Source: Streptosporangiaceae bacterium (GTDB lineage: Bacteria; Actinomycetota; Actinomycetes; Streptosporangiales; Streptosporangiaceae). From it: 7,595 nt of DNA. The notes below the pieces were generated by a model, which was given only the letters and a program-made list of their open reading frames with translations, ran no database searches and was not told the origin of the DNA. The stretch is from the NCBI GenBank assembly GCA_030050125.1, contig JASIJN010000528.1, positions 1 to 7,595 on the forward strand, read 5' to 3'. How positions within the stretch are numbered: position 1 is the stretch's first letter; each line of letters starts with the position of its first letter. The position numbers were made by a program, and so were the translations under genes. Of this stretch, positions 5,893-7,595 are shown piece after piece.

Positions 5893-6190
5893 AACTGGCG
5901 ACGAGCTCGTCGCCGGCGCGCTCGTACTGGTTGCGAGCGCTCTCGAGCAGGTCACGCCACGATGTGACGTCCGGGCGGCGGCGAAGCAGCGCGCGCCGCT
6001 CGCGCTCGGTCATACCACCCCACACCCCGAACTCGATCCGGTTGTCGAGTGCGTCCGCGAGGCACTCGGTCCGGACAGGGCAGCCCCGGCAGATCAGCTT
6101 GGCCCGATTCTGTGCCGCGCCCTGAACGAAAAGCTCGTCAGGATCAGTTCCCTTGCACGCAGCACGCGCGGTCCAGTCCGTGATCCACAT
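5891..6190 (-). CDS. wblA: WhiB-family Fe-S regulator WblA (WhiB4 in mycobacteria)
   Basis: This 99-residue protein has the four [4Fe-4S] cysteines C12, C34, C37 and C43 (spacing X21, X2, X5), the WhiB turn GVWGG (55-59), and a basic tail RERRALLRRRP for DNA contact. The stretch DPDELFVQGAAQNRAK and the segment ALDNRIEFGVWGGMTER are what I remember as diagnostic of WblA/WhiB4. In Streptomyces WblA affects the switch to sporulation and antibiotic output; mycobacterial WhiB4 is a redox-responsive repressor. ATG 6190 is chosen because AGGAGG lies 10 bases upstream; GTG 6199 is in frame but only 1 base from that site, and MWITDW matches the family N-terminus. The gene converges on the ATPases and diverges from the penicillin-binding protein gene, the same order as in Mycobacterium. 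Assignment is firm; targets are not visible here. Confidence 0.95.
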   Translation of the reverse strand: MWITDWTARAACKGTDPDELFVQGAAQNRAKLICRGCPVRTECLADALDNRIEFGVWGGMTERERRALLRRRPDVTSWRDLLESARNQYERAGDELVAS

Positions 6191-6200
6191 GTGGCCCACT

Positions 6201-6206
6201 CCTCCT
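6201..6206 (-). promoter_or_regulatory. Strong Shine-Dalgarno of wblA
   Basis: AGGAGG on the minus strand is the best ribosome binding site in the window. Its distance decides the start: 10 bases to ATG 6190 but 1 base to GTG 6199. Confidence 0.75.
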
Positions 6207-6209
6207 GAT

Positions 6210-6277
6210 CGTCACGCCCGCTCACGGGTCGTCACGCCAGACGGCGTCTCGTAACGGTCCGGGCACACGGCGTAACG
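6210..6277. promoter_or_regulatory. Phased CGTMACG array upstream of wblA
   Basis: CGTCACG at 6210-6216 and 6230-6236 is followed by CGTAACG at 6250-6256 and 6271-6277, giving steps of 20, 20 and 21 bases, close to two helical turns. A half-phase TCACG sits at 6222-6226, so TCACG occurs at 6212, 6222 and 6232. A small palindrome AGACGGCGTCT (6239-6249) lies between copies two and three. Tandem GTNAC-type half-sites are known for OmpR-family regulators such as GlnR and MtrA; assigning a regulator is inference. Confidence 0.6.
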
Positions 6278-6304
6278 CCGGGCCTCGGTAGCGATGGTCG
6301 CGGA

Positions 6305-6315
6305 AGAGTAACTTA
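6305..6315 (-). promoter_or_regulatory. Candidate wblA -10 elements
   Basis: On the minus strand TAAGTT (6315-6310) and TACTCT (6310-6305) both fit TANNNT and share one base. Either would give a leader of roughly 105-115 bases, putting the phased array inside the transcribed leader. No -35 consensus was found, so the promoter may be elsewhere. Confidence 0.25.
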
Positions 6316-6362
6316 CGGGGCTCCGGCCCGCTGCGCTAGACCCCGCCAGGCCCATTTCTTAA

Positions 6363-6380
6363 ATAGCCCGACTGGGCTAT
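6363..6380. repeat. Perfect inverted repeat ATAGCCC-N4-GGGCTAT
   Basis: ATAGCCC (6363-6369) and GGGCTAT (6374-6380) form a 7-pair stem with a GACT loop. On the minus strand the hairpin is followed by TTAAGAAAT, an A/T-rich run unusual for this window, giving a terminator-like look. It could equally be an operator dyad. Confidence 0.6.
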
Positions 6381-6390
6381 GCGCACAGAA

Positions 6391-6402
6391 GTGACTAGTC
6401 AC
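6391..6402. promoter_or_regulatory. 12-base perfect palindrome GTGACTAGTCAC
   Basis: The palindrome consists of two abutting GTNAC pentamers (GTGAC and GTCAC) separated by TA. It lies near the middle of the divergent region and resembles a dimer-binding operator. It does not fit the BldD consensus that I remember. Confidence 0.5.
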
Positions 6403-6536
6403 GGCCCCGTTCACCTCCCGGCGGGCCAGCCAATCAGGTCAGACCAGGCGATCGCGCTAGCTGGGCGTCTGTGCTCTGCCGACGCTGCCTGGCCCAGGAT
6501 CCGGTTTTCCTGGCACTGCCATAACAGGTGCGAGCG

Positions 6537-6542
6537 TAACCT
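6537..6542 (+). promoter_or_regulatory. Candidate -10 element for a leaderless PBP transcript
   Basis: TAACCT fits TANNNT and is followed by 6 bases (GATTTC) before GTG 6549. Its TAA is in the PBP frame, so no start further upstream is possible. A GTNAC pentamer (6536-6540) overlaps it. No Shine-Dalgarno is visible. Confidence 0.45.
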
Positions 6543-6548
6543 GATTTC

Positions 6549-7595
6549 GTGCTGAACTCAGAACGCCGCGCCGGCTCCGCCGACATCAGTACAGTTGGCC
6601 GACTCGCCGCGGTCGCGGTCGGCGCAGGCCTGCTCGTGGCGGCCGTGACCGTTCCGGTCGTCGGGGCGGTTGGGGTCGTCGCCCGAAACGCCGCGAACAC
6701 CTTCAACACGCTGAAGGTGCCGGTCCTGGGGCAGATCCCGTCGCGCTCGGAGATCCTCGACACGCAGGGCAACGTGATCGCGTACTACTACCCGGACAAC
6801 ATCTACCGGGTCCCGGTCAGCTACAACCAGATAGCGCCGGTGATGCGCAACGCGATCGTCGCGATCGAGGACTCCCGCTACTACCTGCACGGCGCGTTCG
6901 ACCTGCGGGGCACGCTCCGCGCCCTCGCCAACGACCTGGGCAACGACGACGGCACCCAGGGCGGCTCCACGCTGGCCCAGGAGTACGTCAAGAACGCGCT
7001 GGTCCTCACCGCGGGCACCAACAAGCAGGAGCAGGCCGAGGCGACCGAGGACACGATCGGCCGGAAGGTCCGCGAGCTCAAGATGGCGGCGAACGTCGAG
7101 CGCGAGATGACCAAGGACCAGCTCCTCGCCGCGCTGCTCAACGTGGCGTTCTACGCCAACAGCGCCTACGGCATCCAGGTGGCGGCCGAGCGCTACTTCA
7201 GCGTCAGCGCGGCGGACCTGAACCTGCCGCAGGCGGCGCTGCTGGCCGGGCTGGTGCGCAATCCCACGCTCTACGACCCGCTCACAGACCCGACCCAGGC
7301 GCTGGACCGGCGCAACACCGTGCTCACGCGCATGGCCCAGGTCGGCTACATCACTCAGAAGCAGGCCAGCGCCGCCGAGAAGCTGCCGCTGGGCCTGAAC
7401 ATGTCGTACGCCGCGATCCAAGAGGGGTGCCAGAGCCCCACGGCGGCGAGCGACGCGTTCTTCTGCGACTACGTCATGGCCGCCATGCGGGTCGACCCGG
7501 CCTACGCCGAGGCCTACCAGCAGCTGAATACCACCGGCGGCCTGAAGATCTACACCACGCTCAACCCGCAGGACGAGCGCGCCGCGCAGAACGCG
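6549..7595 (+). CDS. ponA2: Class A penicillin-binding protein, PonA2-like (partial, 5' part)
   Basis: The reading frame from GTG 6549 runs 349 codons to the right edge. A short cytoplasmic start (1-17) leads to a membrane segment (about 18-46), then a GT51 glycosyltransferase domain (about 65-280). Motifs in order are IEDSRYYLHGAFD with catalytic E107, QGGSTLAQEYVKN (137-149), RKVRELKMAANVE (172-184), a LLNVAFYANSAYGI block (196-209) and ALLAGLVRNPTLYDP (230-244). A linker with two Cys (294, 306) follows, ending in LKIYTTLNPQDE, the usual entry to the transpeptidase half, which lies outside the window. GT51 polymerises lipid II into glycan strands outside the membrane. The wblA/ponA2 pairing is conserved in Mycobacterium. 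Deviations: EDSRYYLHGA replaces the common ED-RF-HHG, and QE replaces QQ in motif 2. GTG 6549 is the first start after an in-frame TAA. Confidence 0.93.
   Translation, partial: MLNSERRAGSADISTVGRLAAVAVGAGLLVAAVTVPVVGAVGVVARNAANTFNTLKVPVLGQIPSRSEILDTQGNVIAYYYPDNIYRVPVSYNQIAPVMRNAIVAIEDSRYYLHGAFDLRGTLRALANDLGNDDGTQGGSTLAQEYVKNALVLTAGTNKQEQAEATEDTIGRKVRELKMAANVEREMTKDQLLAALLNVAFYANSAYGIQVAAERYFSVSAADLNLPQAALLAGLVRNPTLYDPLTDPTQALDRRNTVLTRMAQVGYITQKQASAAEKLPLGLNMSYAAIQEGCQSPTAASDAFFCDYVMAAMRVDPAYAEAYQQLNTTGGLKIYTTLNPQDERAAQNA

Larger units (their letters stand above)
6191..6548. other. Divergent regulatory region between wblA and the PBP gene
   Basis: These 358 bases contain no supportable gene. 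They hold the wblA ribosome binding site, a phased GTNAC array close to wblA, candidate wblA -10 elements near 6305-6315, an 18-base hairpin at 6363-6380, a 12-base palindrome at 6391-6402, a weak stem (CCAGGA 6494-6499 with TCCTGG 6508-6513) and the PBP -10 candidate at 6537-6542. The pentamer GTNAC occurs eight times (starting at 6211, 6231, 6251, 6272, 6308, 6391, 6398, 6536), against about 1.4 expected in unbiased sequence. Confidence 0.7.

Noticed and set aside
6391..6402. BldD operator
   Set aside because: The palindrome orientation and inner bases do not fit the remembered TNAC-N5-GTNA type consensus.
6558..7421. Minus-strand frames opposite the PBP gene
   Set aside because: GT51 motifs on the plus strand are contiguous; the antisense frames show only Arg/Val-rich filler.
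1..7595. TTA (bldA-type) leucine codons in the genes
   Set aside because: I looked for in-frame TTA and found none; the few TTA strings are out of frame or intergenic.
1..7595. Mobile elements, CRISPR arrays, tRNA or rRNA genes
   Set aside because: No transposase, no terminal inverted repeats flanking a gene, no regular repeat-spacer units, and no tRNA-like or rRNA-like sequence was recognised.

Overview
This is a GC-rich window from an actinomycete. The evidence is G/C-dominated third codon positions, many GTG starts, a WhiB-family iron-sulfur regulator, and a gene order I recognise. From memory, the order (MBL hydrolase, RidA-like protein, tiny DUF4177 protein, two ArsA/Get3-like ATPases, WblA/WhiB4, class A penicillin-binding protein) matches the Mycobacterium tuberculosis Rv3677c-Rv3682 stretch and the Streptomyces coelicolor wblA region. 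The WblA sequence looks closer to filamentous actinomycetes than to mycobacteria, but I cannot name the genus.

Layout. Positions 1-2323, minus strand, hold a compact run transcribed leftward: a DUF4177-type 51-residue protein, a RidA-family deaminase-like protein (4-base overlap), a NUDIX hydrolase with a split Nudix box, and an MBL-fold hydrolase cut by the left edge. Positions 2407-3453, minus strand, encode a membrane-anchored SPFH/stomatin-like protein. After a divergent 177-base gap, 3631-5825 on the plus strand hold two overlapping ArsA/Get3-like ATPases. A hairpin-rich 65-base convergent gap separates them from wblA (5891-6190, minus). A 358-base divergent regulatory region then leads to a ponA2-like bifunctional penicillin-binding protein (6549 onward, plus), cut by the right edge.

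How the parts may work together. The two ATPases carry complementary defects in their ATP sites, so they probably form one asymmetric heterodimer. The SPFH protein and the penicillin-binding protein are membrane components, WblA is a redox-sensing regulator, and RidA, NUDIX and MBL proteins are housekeeping or damage-control enzymes. A joint membrane or oxidative-stress function is inference from conserved neighbourhood only.

The main non-coding signals are: eight GTNAC pentamers between wblA and the penicillin-binding protein gene, four of them phased at 20-21 bases; three genes with a TANNNT hexamer 6-7 bases before the start codon, which suggests leaderless transcripts; and a short duplication at the NUDIX/MBL junction that creates a 12-codon mini-ORF. 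I saw no mobile element, CRISPR array, tRNA or rRNA. Most of the genes belong to known families; the novelty is in regulatory and architectural details.
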